A stretch of 64,000 bases of DNA, taken from the NCBI RefSeq assembly GCF_004006395.2, contig NZ_CP029758.2, forward strand, positions 3,596,001-3,660,000, in the 5' to 3' direction. The translations under genes were made by a program, and so were the position numbers. A model generated the notes under the pieces. The model had not been told where the DNA came from and did not search any database. It worked only from the letters and a program-made list of their open reading frames with translations. This stretch comes from Clostridium sp. AWRP. Its GTDB lineage: Bacteria > Bacillota > Clostridia > Clostridiales > Clostridiaceae. Below are positions 52,082 to 60,913 of the stretch, in pieces. The number at the start of each line of letters is the position of its first letter. The first letter of the stretch is position 1.

Positions 52082-52293
52082 ATTACGACCTAAATGAATT
52101 CACAATTCACAGTTCACAATGCACAATTTCGGTAGATTTTTCTCCGCTGTGCTGCGAAAAATTTTAAATTTAAAGCTTATTGAAGCTTTGCTTCAATGGT
52201 GCTATATTTTAGATTTTCTGAAGTTTTAACGGAAGAAAATCATCCCTAATTGTGAACTGTGCATCGTGCATTGTGAATTAATTGCGTCGTAAT
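52082..52293. repeat. MITE-like element A
   Basis: About 45-bp imperfect terminal inverted repeats: ATTACGAC...GAATTCACAATTCACAG...CACAATT on the left, and AATTGTGAACTGTGCATCGT...GTCGTAAT on the right. The inside is AT-rich and non-coding. The end sequence reappears in element B at 60597. It explains most of the 479-bp gap between mltG and yebC; the rest holds an imperfect stem near 52326-52380. Confidence 0.75.
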
Positions 52294-52468
52294 ATTTTTA
52301 AACTGCAAAAGTTGAGTTAATAACAAAAAACCACTCCTCATGTAAATTTCATATATATCACACGAGAAATGGTTTTCTTAATCAAATAAGTATTAAAACT
52401 TGAATGTTTATATGTAATAATAGAATATATACGGAATTTTAAGCATACTTTAAATGCCTTAAAGCCTT

Positions 52469-53209
52469 TTATTCCTCAAATTCCTCTGGGAATTCAGCGT
52501 TGTGGTACACGTCCTGAACATCGTCATCGTCTTCAAGTTTATCTATAAGTCTTTGAACTTTTTCAGCTGTTTCCATATCAACAGATACGGTATTGTCTGG
52601 TATCATTGTAATATCTGCAGACAGGAATTCAAAACCCTGTTCCTCTAATTTTTCCCTTACTGTACCAAAGTCTTCTACAGTGGTAATTACCTCAAAGACT
52701 TCTTCTTCAGCAGTAAAATCTTCAGCACCTGCATCCAATGCCTTCATCATTATTTCGTCTTCATCCATGTCTTCTTTTCTCTCTATTACTATCTGGCCTT
52801 TAGCCTGGAACATCCATCCAACACAGCCATTAGCTCCAAGATTTCCGCCGCTTCTTGTAAATGCTGACCTCACACTGCTAGCACTTCTATTTTTATTATC
52901 AGTTAAAGCCTTTACTATCATAGCAACTCCACTTGGTCCATAACCTTCATAGGATATCTCTTCGTAGTTTACTCCCTCAAGTTCCCCTGAACCCTTTTTA
53001 ATTGCTCTCTGTACTGTATCCTGAGGCATGTTATTTGCCTTAGCTTTTGCTATAACATCTCTTAATTTTGAATTGGAATCCGGATTTGACCCACCTTCTT
53101 TAGCAGCAATTGCCAGTTCCTTACCTATTTTAGTAAATATCTTACCTTTTTTTGCATCTGCTTTACCCTTTTTTGCTTGTATATTATGCCATTTTGAATG
53201 TCCTGACAT
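52469..53209 (-). CDS. YebC/PmpR family regulatory protein
   Basis: A 246-residue YebC/TACO1 family protein with the invariant N-terminus MSGHSKWHNIQAKKGKADAKKGK. The ANMPQDTVQRAIKKGSGE segment is near 57, the GYGPSGVAMIV block near 90, and an acidic DDDDVQDVYHNAEFP tail ends the protein. Members are annotated as transcriptional regulators, and recent work links some to ribosome stalling at polyproline. It is monocistronic. Confidence 0.95.
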   Translation of the reverse strand: MSGHSKWHNIQAKKGKADAKKGKIFTKIGKELAIAAKEGGSNPDSNSKLRDVIAKAKANNMPQDTVQRAIKKGSGELEGVNYEEISYEGYGPSGVAMIVKALTDNKNRSASSVRSAFTRSGGNLGANGCVGWMFQAKGQIVIERKEDMDEDEIMMKALDAGAEDFTAEEEVFEVITTVEDFGTVREKLEEQGFEFLSADITMIPDNTVSVDMETAEKVQRLIDKLEDDDDVQDVYHNAEFPEEFEE

Positions 53210-53333
53210 ACAAATTTCCCCCTAACTTACGGTTATAATTATTTATATTAATTATGCAAATTGTATTATATCATATAAAAGCTGTTAAACACAAATGTGC
53301 CCTGCCTTTAATTAATCATTTATGAATTCAATA

Positions 53334-53990
53334 TTACTTTGCTATTTGTTCTTTAATAAGTCTTGAATCCACCTTAAAATAAAATTCCTCATCCCCAACT
53401 ATTACTTCACATTTTCCATTTGTAAGTTCTATAATATCATTTATTAATTTATCTACATCTTCCGAAATATAGTTTATAGACACACAAATTTTTTGCGTAT
53501 AGTCTATATTTTCTATATGAATCGACTTTTGTTCAAACATATATTGCAATTTTCCCAAAGTATCATACTCTATAAATATATCTAACTGACATCCTTTTAC
53601 TTTTTCCACTATTCCAGATTGATCAATTGAAAGAGCAGCAGACTTTGTGTAAGCCTTTACTAGTCCTCCTTTACCCAGAAGTGTTCCTCCAAAATATCTA
53701 GTAACTACTATTACCACATCTGTTATTTCCTTTTTCTTTATGACATCTAGTACTGGTATTCCTGCAGTTCCTTGAGGTTCTCCATCATCACTGTATCTTT
53801 GTATATTCATTTTTTCTCCAATTACATAAGCATATACATTATGTGTTGCTTTAATATTTTTCCCCTTTACTTTACTTATAAATTTTTTAGCCCCGTTTTC
53901 AGTATAAACCCTTTTTATACTTCCTATAAATATAGACTTCTTCTCCTCAAATTGACAACTAGCTTCATCCTTTACTGTAAAGTAACTCAC
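53334..53990 (-). CDS. YigZ/IMPACT family protein
   Basis: A 218-residue protein. The start is GTG 53990 with AAGGTGG 7 bases upstream; the longer TTG frame overlaps that site. The N-terminal domain has the IMPACT signature: THNVYAYVIG, RYSDDGEPQGTAG and VVVTRYFGGTLLGKGGLVKAY (spanning about residues 50-125). A ferredoxin-like UPF0029-type C-terminal domain follows. Homologues interact with ribosomes or nucleic acids, and the exact role is unknown. Confidence 0.92.
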   Translation of the reverse strand: MSYFTVKDEASCQFEEKKSIFIGSIKRVYTENGAKKFISKVKGKNIKATHNVYAYVIGEKMNIQRYSDDGEPQGTAGIPVLDVIKKKEITDVVIVVTRYFGGTLLGKGGLVKAYTKSAALSIDQSGIVEKVKGCQLDIFIEYDTLGKLQYMFEQKSIHIENIDYTQKICVSINYISEDVDKLINDIIELTNGKCEVIVGDEEFYFKVDSRLIKEQIAK

Positions 53991-54039
53991 AGATAACCCA
54001 CCTTTCAAAATATCCCTCTAAACTATTTTAATTTTTACT

Positions 54040-54256
54040 ATAAACAAAGTTCTTGGCATCAGATGGAGTTTCCTCCATCTGATGCTTATTAACAGCCTTC
54101 TTAGTACTTCATATCTATCCTTTAGGAGAAATCGTTATCCAGGGACGTAGCCGCTCTTTACTTACACTTGAAGAAAAGTAGATATCCCAAATCTTTGATT
54201 TGGTGATAGTCACTTTCACAGAGTACGTGGGAGTATTAGTGCGGGTAGTCATCGGA
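54040..54256 (+). repeat. hairpin-rich mobile repeat R2
   Basis: It begins ATAAACAAAGTTCTTGG, then a perfect 13-bp hairpin GCATCAGATGGAG / CTCCATCTGATGC. GTTATCCAGGGACGTAG, one CCCAAATC-TTT-GATTTGG hairpin, GTGGGAGTATTAG and TAGTCATCGGA follow. The ends match R3, but the R3 right part is absent. It fills the gap between yigZ and the MocR gene and stops 5 bases from the MocR stop codon. Confidence 0.65.
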
Positions 54257-54260
54257 CAAA

Positions 54261-55682
54261 TTACATAATTATAATTTCACTTAATATTTGAATTCCACTT
54301 TCTATATTCTTTTCATCCACATGTGAAAAACCAATTTTAAAGTACTTTTCACCTTCTGAAGGTACTTTATAAAACAACGTACCTGGTGTAATTAAAACTT
54401 TTCTATTTTTTGATTTTCTAAAAAGCTCTATAGAATCTATAACTATGTTCTGTTTTATTTTCAAATAGAAATGCAGTCCTCCACCTGGTTCTACAAACTC
54501 TACTTTATTTTTTAAATATTTATCTATACATTTTTTCATATATACATATCTTTTTTTGTAGACTACATTTAAATCATTTATATAATTTCGCCACAAACCT
54601 TTTCTTATATATAAATCTAGAGCCCTTTGCATAAGACTGGATGTAGATATATCCGTATTTATTTTTGAATTTTGAATGCTTTCCTTAAATTTCTTAGGAG
54701 GTATCAAATATCCAATTCGTATTCCTGGCAAAAATATTTTTGAAAAGCTTTTTATATAAATAACCCTGTCACTACTATCTAAGCTTTTAAAACTACCATA
54801 TTTTATGTTATCATTATAAATTAACTCTGAAAGATAATCATCTTCTATTATATAAAAATCATATATATCGGCTAATCTGAGTATTTGCTTTTTCTTTTCA
54901 TTGCTATAGCTTATCCCAGTAGGATTTTGAAAATAACTCATTGTATAAAAACATTTCACTTTGTTTTTTTTAAGTATTTTTTCAAGGTTGTCTATATTAA
55001 TTCCATCTTTTTCAATAGGAGTTTCGATTATTTCAGTTCTTCTCCATTTAAATACAGACAGTGCCCCACTGTATGTTGGTTTTTCAACTATTACAGTATC
55101 ATTTGTATTTAAAATAGCCTTTGAAACTACATCTATACCTTGCTGCGCTCCTGAAACTATAAGTATATCATCCTTATTTATGTTTCCATTCCAGAACACA
55201 TCACTTATACTATTTCTGAGTCCATCATATCCGAGGGATTCTTGACATATCAAAGCCGATGAGCCATCCCTATCCAGAACCTCATTCAAAACACTTTTAA
55301 AGAAACTTATTTGAAAAAATTCACCACTTGGAGTTTCTCCGGTAAAATCTATATAATTTTCTACCTCATTACTAGATATTTTCTTTAGAACCTTTGAGTA
55401 TTCTCTACTAAAGTTCTTATTTACATCCCTCTTTTTGGCATAAGTTCCACTGCCAATTTTTTGAGCAGCATAACCTTCAGCTTGAAGCCTTTTATATGCA
55501 TTTACCACAGTGATTTTATTTACATTTAAAAATCCTGCCATTTCTCTTATAGAAGGTAGTTTCTCCCCATCTTCAATTTTATTTGTATCTATCAATTTTT
55601 TTATGTGTTTTTCTATTAATAGATATTTAACAGTTTCTTCTCTATTTAGATTCACAAAATATTTATTAGAAATAAAATTCAC
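54261..55682 (-). CDS. MocR-type GntR/aminotransferase regulator
   Basis: A 473-residue fusion. The winged helix (about 15-85) has KLPSIREMAGFLNVNKITVVNAYKRLQAEGY. The fold-type-I aminotransferase domain (about 110-470) has the PLP region SGAQQGIDVVSKA, NPTG in FQNPTGISYS near 250, and the Schiff-base Lys in KSFSKIFLPGIRIGY near 315. MocR proteins such as PdxR and GabR regulate vitamin B6 or amine metabolism genes, using PLP as a sensor. No metabolic partner is adjacent. A large palindrome overlaps its promoter, suggesting autoregulation. The start codon (GTG) is uncertain. Confidence 0.9.
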   Translation of the reverse strand: MNFISNKYFVNLNREETVKYLLIEKHIKKLIDTNKIEDGEKLPSIREMAGFLNVNKITVVNAYKRLQAEGYAAQKIGSGTYAKKRDVNKNFSREYSKVLKKISSNEVENYIDFTGETPSGEFFQISFFKSVLNEVLDRDGSSALICQESLGYDGLRNSISDVFWNGNINKDDILIVSGAQQGIDVVSKAILNTNDTVIVEKPTYSGALSVFKWRRTEIIETPIEKDGINIDNLEKILKKNKVKCFYTMSYFQNPTGISYSNEKKKQILRLADIYDFYIIEDDYLSELIYNDNIKYGSFKSLDSSDRVIYIKSFSKIFLPGIRIGYLIPPKKFKESIQNSKINTDISTSSLMQRALDLYIRKGLWRNYINDLNVVYKKRYVYMKKCIDKYLKNKVEFVEPGGGLHFYLKIKQNIVIDSIELFRKSKNRKVLITPGTLFYKVPSEGEKYFKIGFSHVDEKNIESGIQILSEIIIM

Positions 55683-55705
55683 TTCCTTGCTATAATTTAC
55701 AATAT

Positions 55706-55748
55706 ATAATTGACAGTTGTCAATTATATATTGTCAACTGTCAATTAT
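55706..55748. promoter_or_regulatory. palindromic operator upstream of the MocR gene
   Basis: Perfect 14-bp arms ATAATTGACAGTTG (55706-55719) and CAACTGTCAATTAT (55735-55748). Each half also contains TTGACA-like -35 hexamers and a nested TTGACA-GT-TGTCAA palindrome. It lies 24 bases before the MocR start and fits autoregulation. Confidence 0.65.
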
Positions 55749-55824
55749 TACAAAACATCCCTAGTGCTAAATTCTATTTTATAACAATAACTGCATTATG
55801 TTAATACAAATTTAATTTATCCAA

Positions 55825-56721
55825 TTAAATAAAATATACATTCTCCTTAAATAATACAGTTCCATCCTTTAACTTATAGTTTCTCGTTTCTTTTTTAAGT
55901 ATATTTCTTTCCCACAGCTTATTTAATATTTCTTCCATATTTATGTTGTAATGATAAAATAAATCATCATTTTTTATATCTTCTGAACTTAAAAAACAAT
56001 CCTTTTCTCTCATATAATTTAATAATAACTTAGTCGTATTTCTTATATCTCTGTTTACATTTTCCGTTAAATAATCTATGGTACTATTTATAGAATCAAC
56101 TATATTTTCATTTTTAAAAAATAATTTGTCTACACATTTTTTAAAGTTGTCATTTAAATTCATAGAAATAGTCATAGAATCTTTACTTATCATATGTCCT
56201 GAAGAATTTACATATAATCTGGAAAACTCTTCAACAGAACGTACTGCAGCAATATATGAAGTATATACATTGTCATTTTGAAGATATTTTTTACATATAC
56301 CCATACTTTTAAATAACTCTCCAATATAATACATATTCCATCTTTCTCTATCTAAATCTGAATAATATCTTCCAGTATCATATTTTGAAGTTATTTCCTT
56401 ATCCTTTGAAAATACCAGTCTGGATGAAGATATTATTCTAGATATAAATCCACCCTTTAAATTTTTTTCAGGCATCTGCAGGAAGTTACTCTTGCTTACA
56501 AGTTTAACATGAATTTGAATTCCCTTTTCCTCAGTGTAAATGTTTTTAATACTGCCCCTTTTATTATCAAACACTACAAGTAAGTCGATATCAGATTCAT
56601 CCCACAAATCGCCAGTGACCATACTTCCAAAAACCATAACTGCAAGGACAACATCATTTGCTTTAAGTCTATCAATTGTGCTGTTAAAAGCCTTTTGATA
56701 TTGTAATATAGTTTTTTCCAA
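55825..56721 (-). CDS. nucleotidyltransferase-domain protein
   Basis: A 298-residue protein with an N-terminal polymerase-beta-like nucleotidyltransferase domain: GSMVTGDLWDESDIDLLVV near residue 31 gives the G-S...D-x-D motif, with a third carboxylate in the HVKLVSK strand. The remainder is helical and unassigned; it may be a HEPN-like or substrate domain. The start is TTG after GGGGGAG. Family members include aminoglycoside adenylyltransferases and MNT toxin-antitoxin proteins, but no antitoxin or resistance signature is seen. The ISL3 element is inserted upstream of it. Confidence 0.7.
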   Translation of the reverse strand: MEKTILQYQKAFNSTIDRLKANDVVLAVMVFGSMVTGDLWDESDIDLLVVFDNKRGSIKNIYTEEKGIQIHVKLVSKSNFLQMPEKNLKGGFISRIISSSRLVFSKDKEITSKYDTGRYYSDLDRERWNMYYIGELFKSMGICKKYLQNDNVYTSYIAAVRSVEEFSRLYVNSSGHMISKDSMTISMNLNDNFKKCVDKLFFKNENIVDSINSTIDYLTENVNRDIRNTTKLLLNYMREKDCFLSSEDIKNDDLFYHYNINMEEILNKLWERNILKKETRNYKLKDGTVLFKENVYFI

Positions 56722-56882
56722 TTTAGTCTCCCCCTTTTTGACTTTATCAACTTGAATTTCTATATATTATATAATATATTTTTATAAAAATACAATGGTA
56801 AAATTATTTTTTTGCTATTTTACCAAAAAAGAGCATCTAATATTTTCAGGTTCTTTCTGAGTTTTGGGTACATCAATCACTT

Positions 56883-56922
56883 AAAAAGAATGGCTATTCG
56901 GATGCGAATAGCCATTCTTTTT
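56883..56922 (-). terminator. terminator at the left end of the IS
   Basis: Perfect 18-bp arms AAAAAGAATGGCTATTCG / CGAATAGCCATTCTTTTT with a 4-base loop, just after the transposase stop. It is active in both directions by sequence and would block read-through out of or into the element. Confidence 0.9.
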
Positions 56923-57637
56923 AGATTAAGTCAACAAGATTAAACGATGGCCTTTTAGAGAGAAATGCCAAAAAACATTTTTTTGCCAGATTGACTAATC
57001 CAGATTTTCCGTATACAATACGTTTGATAAGTTTGAATTTGTTGTTGTTTCCTTCAACAAATCCTGAACTTACTTTTAGAGATATTGCATTCTTGATCGG
57101 GGCAATATCTCTTTCTATACCATTGCAAAAAGAAGCTATTGATGAATCTCTGTATTTTTCAATAAGTTTATTAATATATTTTCCTATAGTCTCATCTTTT
57201 TTTGTTTTTGGATTCTTTGTAAGCAGATATTTTAACAGACTATTTCTTTTTATAATAATGACATCATCAGGATAACTCCATTCTATAAGGAACTTGGGGT
57301 TCATTGGAGTTCTATCTGGAAAGTTGTTTTTTTCAATGCAATAGATATAGTTCCATAATGATTTTTGATTTCCACTATATCCATGTTTCAAAATATAAAA
57401 ATAAATCAGGTCATCATTGATTCCGTCACGCTGCATCTTGAAGACGATATTGATATATTCATCCATTATCGTTGTTCTTTTCTTATAATTAGCTGGATTG
57501 TTAAGTTTTTGGATTTCCTCCTCAGTCATGTTGATATATTTTTTTGCTGTTAATTTGGATATTTGAAATTCTTCTGAAACAAGTTTGATTCTTTTATTTT
57601 TGAGATTTCTCCAGTATTCCTGGATCTGACAGATCAA
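56921..57637 (-). CDS. ISL3 transposase, C-terminal part (frame -1)
   Basis: A 238-codon frame that continues the transposase. The C-terminal block VSSGFVEGNNNKFKLIKRIVYG with the catalytic Glu and GLVNLAKKCFLAF is the standard ISL3 DDE end. The N-terminal part is a helical insertion rich in Lys. It has no ribosome binding site of its own and overlaps the first frame. It is reached by a -1 shift at an A8 tract (57644-57651 on the minus strand), reading K-K-K-Q-R-L-I-C instead of K-K-N-S-D-stop. Confidence 0.85.
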   Translation of the reverse strand: MICQIQEYWRNLKNKRIKLVSEEFQISKLTAKKYINMTEEEIQKLNNPANYKKRTTIMDEYINIVFKMQRDGINDDLIYFYILKHGYSGNQKSLWNYIYCIEKNNFPDRTPMNPKFLIEWSYPDDVIIIKRNSLLKYLLTKNPKTKKDETIGKYINKLIEKYRDSSIASFCNGIERDIAPIKNAISLKVSSGFVEGNNNKFKLIKRIVYGKSGLVNLAKKCFLAFLSKRPSFNLVDLI

Positions 57638-58614
57638 TCGCTGTTTTTTTTCCTGCTTTCAGTATGTGCCCGATATTGTGGTGAATTCAGATCATGTTTT
57701 TTGTTATCGAACTTAATTTCTGTTCCGTTAGGGGTTCGTGGAACAGAATTATCATAGTCAAACGACTCTATCATTTTCTCATTCGGCATTTTTTTCTTTA
57801 AAACTTTTTCTGGGGCTTTATCCAATATTTCATCATTACGTATAAATATTTTTGCCGGCATATCTTCTTTAAAAATATCTTTCATCCGATCAAGGAGATT
57901 TTGAAGCAGATGAAACCGGTCTGCCACCTGAATGCATTCCGGAAGTATCTCGCTAATGGCAGATGCATAGGCACTGACACGGTCTCTTGCGACCAATTTT
58001 ACTTTCTTATGCTGTTTTAGCCACTCTCTCAAAGGTTGTCCATCTCTACCTTCTAAGAGAGCAATTAGATGATGGCCTTTTAGATCATAAATAGCAGTCG
58101 CATAAGTTTGACCTTTTCGTATAGCAACATCATCCACACCTATTGCTTCCACATCTGGATCATCTACGAATTCTATACTGTCATACAGTCGTTGTATAGT
58201 ATCATTACTGATTTTTACTCCAAGTAGTGCAAGAACCTTGATTGCACCTTCGTTGCTTAAAAACATTGACACACCAAGAATCAAAGAATTCAGTGCATCA
58301 GTTCTTACCTGTGATAACTTTGCAAAAGGTAGTTTTTCCATAAATATTCTGCGGTTGCAAGCAGGATTCAGACATTCATACTTGTAAACATTTGCATGAA
58401 GAAATGTCTGTTTGCAATGAATTGGAGTATCCTGTAGAGTCCTTTCATAAGTAGCATGTAACTGTCTGCTTTCTGAACCACATTCAGGGCAACAGCAACT
58501 GTGTGGTTTTGATTTGACGTAAATATCTAAGGTGTTTTCATTTTCTGTATAATTATAGACAAAATGATTGTCATCCAGCAAAAAAGAAAAATCACCAATA
58601 GTTTTGTATTTCAT
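57634..58614 (-). CDS. ISL3 transposase, N-terminal part (frame 0)
   Basis: A 326-residue product starting at ATG 58614 (GAAGGTG 6 bases upstream). It holds the zinc finger C-C-C-P-E-C-G near residue 38 and a second C...C pair in YECLNPACNRR, an HTH segment, and the first two DDE Asp residues in AIGVDDVAIRKGQ near 160 and VARDRVSAYA near 210. DRFHLLQNLLDRM near 233 is the ISL3 signature. It ends at an A8 tract where the frame breaks. Whether the fused ~560-residue enzyme is made by programmed frameshifting or the gene is simply mutated is not decided here. Confidence 0.88.
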   Translation of the reverse strand: MKYKTIGDFSFLLDDNHFVYNYTENENTLDIYVKSKPHSCCCPECGSESRQLHATYERTLQDTPIHCKQTFLHANVYKYECLNPACNRRIFMEKLPFAKLSQVRTDALNSLILGVSMFLSNEGAIKVLALLGVKISNDTIQRLYDSIEFVDDPDVEAIGVDDVAIRKGQTYATAIYDLKGHHLIALLEGRDGQPLREWLKQHKKVKLVARDRVSAYASAISEILPECIQVADRFHLLQNLLDRMKDIFKEDMPAKIFIRNDEILDKAPEKVLKKKMPNEKMIESFDYDNSVPRTPNGTEIKFDNKKHDLNSPQYRAHTESRKKNSD

Positions 58615-58789
58615 TTTCAGCACCTTCTTCCATACCATTATTTTATCAAAATACCCAAATATAATAATAACAATAGCAAAAAAATCAAGTATCTTATGAT
58701 ACTTGATTTAATGTAAATACCCAAAACTCAGAAAGAACCTATTTTCATACCAATACTCTCTTTTAAAATGTCCAATTATAAATGTTCAA

Positions 58790-60577
58790 TTATTTTAGGT
58801 TAATTATAAACTTCTTAAATTTATTGTATGTTTTTTCATCTACAAGTGCATTTACATAGGTTCCATCTTCCCTATAATCTTCATTCTTTACCTTACAATA
58901 TTTGTGAATAAATGACACTACAGATTGTTCTGTATAAGGAATTAAATATTCTGCTTTTTTTATATTATGAGGAAGCATTTCCAATACTCTTTTCAAAAGC
59001 TCATTTAAATTTGTACCATATCTAGCTGATATAAATATTGCATTTGAATTTTTATATCTATCTTTTATACTGCTTAATTTAGTATCTTCCAATTTGTCAA
59101 TTTTGTTTAATACTATAAGTACAGGTTTATCATTTACTTCTAATTCGTTCAGTACTTCATTTACTGCATCTATCTGTTCTTCTGCATAATCGGATGATGC
59201 ATCTACTACATGTAATAATAAATCAGCATATTGTACTTCTTCTAAAGTAGATTTAAATGCTTCTACCAAATCATGAGGAAGTTTTTTTATAAAACCTACG
59301 GTGTCGGTCACTGCAATTGTTCTGCCATCTTCCAATTCCACAGCCCTAGTAGTAGTGTCCAAAGTAGCAAATAACATATCTGCTTCAAATACCTTTTCCT
59401 TATTTACATTTTCTCTAGTAACAGCTACTTCACACAATTTATTTCTTAAAGTAGATTTACCCGAATTAGTATACCCCACCAGTGATACCTTGTTTATCTC
59501 ATCTCTCTTCTTTCTTTGAGTTTTTCTAACCTGCTTTATTTTCTTCAGTTCTTTACTAATTTCATATATTTTGTCTCTTATATGTCTTCTATCAGTTTCC
59601 AACTTCTTTTCACCAGGTCCTCTAGTGCCTATTCCTCCTCCAGTCCTTGAAAGAACTATACCGAGTCCTGAAAGCCTAGCTAACCTGTATTTTAGTTGTG
59701 CAAGTTCCACCTGTAACTTAGATTCCTTACTCCTTGCCCTTGAAGCAAATATATGAAGTATAAGAGTAGTTCTATCTATTACTTTTATTCCTAGGTTTTC
59801 TTCTAAGTTTCTAACTTGAGAGCCAGATAATTCATCATCAAAAATTACTATATTTGCACCACTGAGCTGTGCAATTAATGCTATCTCACTTACCTTTCCC
59901 TTTCCTACATAAAAAGCAGTATCTATAGTATCTCTTTTTTGAAGTATTTTTTCTAACACATTAACATTACAGGCTTTTGCCAGTTCTTTTAATTCATCCA
60001 AGCTATCTTCAGTATCCGTTCCTACAAGTAATGCTCTCTCTCCTTCTTCTTGCAGCACATATTCATCATTCATCGATTTTTCTATTTCATTTACTTTTTG
60101 TACTATATTAAAGTTAACTGCGTCCTCTAAAGTAAGCTTTTCTGAAATTTCACTTATAACTTCTCCATTTTTTACCTTGCAAAATCCTATAGTAATGCCT
60201 GTAATGCCATCCTTGTCAACCCCTATAGCCGCTATGCAGTCTAATCTCAATTTTACCAAGGCTGAAATATCAATTTCGGAAAGTCTAGAATCTCCATTAG
60301 GGTGGGTATGTACTATCCTAATACCACAGAGCTTATTTTGATTTGCCTCAATTTCAGTAATACTTACAGTACTACTATCCCCAACAGATATGCTTACAAT
60401 TGTTCCTCTTTTATCAATTGCTAGGCTTAATTCTCTATTTAAATAAGTAGTAATTCTAGAAATCATTTCTACAATTTCCCTGCTGCATATGCTTTCTTTT
60501 GAAACTCTTATATCATAAATCTTTTCCAATTCATCTAATATCGAATTCTTTATTCCTTCTGTATTTCCATATATCAA
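58790..60577 (-). CDS. hflX: GTPase HflX with N-terminal JAMM-like extension
   Basis: A 595-residue protein. The HflX core (about 180-595) has the N-terminal domain with DTAFYVGKGKVSEIA, the glycine-rich RTGGGIGTRGPGEKKLE near 312, and the G domain with GYTNSGKST near 370, DTVGFIKKLP near 430 and NKID near 493. It acts on stalled or split ribosomes under stress. The first ~170 residues are extra. They hold H90-T-H92-x7-S100-x2-D103, the JAMM metalloprotease pattern. The extension may be a deubiquitinase-like or structural domain. The gene is monocistronic. Confidence 0.93.
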   Translation of the reverse strand: MIYGNTEGIKNSILDELEKIYDIRVSKESICSREIVEMISRITTYLNRELSLAIDKRGTIVSISVGDSSTVSITEIEANQNKLCGIRIVHTHPNGDSRLSEIDISALVKLRLDCIAAIGVDKDGITGITIGFCKVKNGEVISEISEKLTLEDAVNFNIVQKVNEIEKSMNDEYVLQEEGERALLVGTDTEDSLDELKELAKACNVNVLEKILQKRDTIDTAFYVGKGKVSEIALIAQLSGANIVIFDDELSGSQVRNLEENLGIKVIDRTTLILHIFASRARSKESKLQVELAQLKYRLARLSGLGIVLSRTGGGIGTRGPGEKKLETDRRHIRDKIYEISKELKKIKQVRKTQRKKRDEINKVSLVGYTNSGKSTLRNKLCEVAVTRENVNKEKVFEADMLFATLDTTTRAVELEDGRTIAVTDTVGFIKKLPHDLVEAFKSTLEEVQYADLLLHVVDASSDYAEEQIDAVNEVLNELEVNDKPVLIVLNKIDKLEDTKLSSIKDRYKNSNAIFISARYGTNLNELLKRVLEMLPHNIKKAEYLIPYTEQSVVSFIHKYCKVKNEDYREDGTYVNALVDEKTYNKFKKFIINLK

Positions 60578-60596
60578 AATATCATCTCCATATCTA

Positions 60597-60709
60597 TCAA
60601 TTCACAATTCACAGTTTGCAATGCACAATTTCAGTATATTTTCTGTGACAACAAAAAATCGTCCTTAATTATGCATTATGAATTGTGCATCATGCATTAC
60701 AAATTGATT
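60597..60709. repeat. MITE-like element B
   Basis: TCAATTCACAATTCACAG...GCAATGCACAATT on the left is mirrored by AATTATGCATTATGAATTGTGCAT...AATTGA on the right. The left end and the next ~15 bases match element A at 52096. The rest of the 336-bp gap before hpt is AT-rich and holds the hpt promoter. Confidence 0.7.
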
Positions 60710-60913
60710 ACTTCATATTATTTTTATATTAAATAAAAATTTCGTATGCACAAAAACTGAATTTGTAGCTATCGTATAATTCTATACTAAATAAAAAACA
60801 TTGTAAACACATTACTTCAGGTCATTGAAAATTTTCAGAAATCTTGTTAATATTGATAATATAATTTTATATTATGGCAATCATTAATTTAATATACACC
60901 ATGGAGGAATATT

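Larger units (their letters stand above)
56849..58739 (-). mobile_element. complete ISL3-family insertion sequence, 1891 bp
   Basis: Ends carry perfect 22-bp terminal inverted repeats: GGTTCTTTCTGAGTTTTGGG plus TA at 56849-56870 and its complement at 58718-58739. Both sides show the same 8-bp target duplication TATTTTCA (56841-56848 and 58740-58747), the size expected for ISL3. Inside are two overlapping transposase frames, a strong terminator at the left end and a palindrome at 58684-58707. Perfect ends and target duplication indicate recent insertion. It lies between the nucleotidyltransferase gene and hflX, 50 bases past the hflX stop. Confidence 0.95.
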
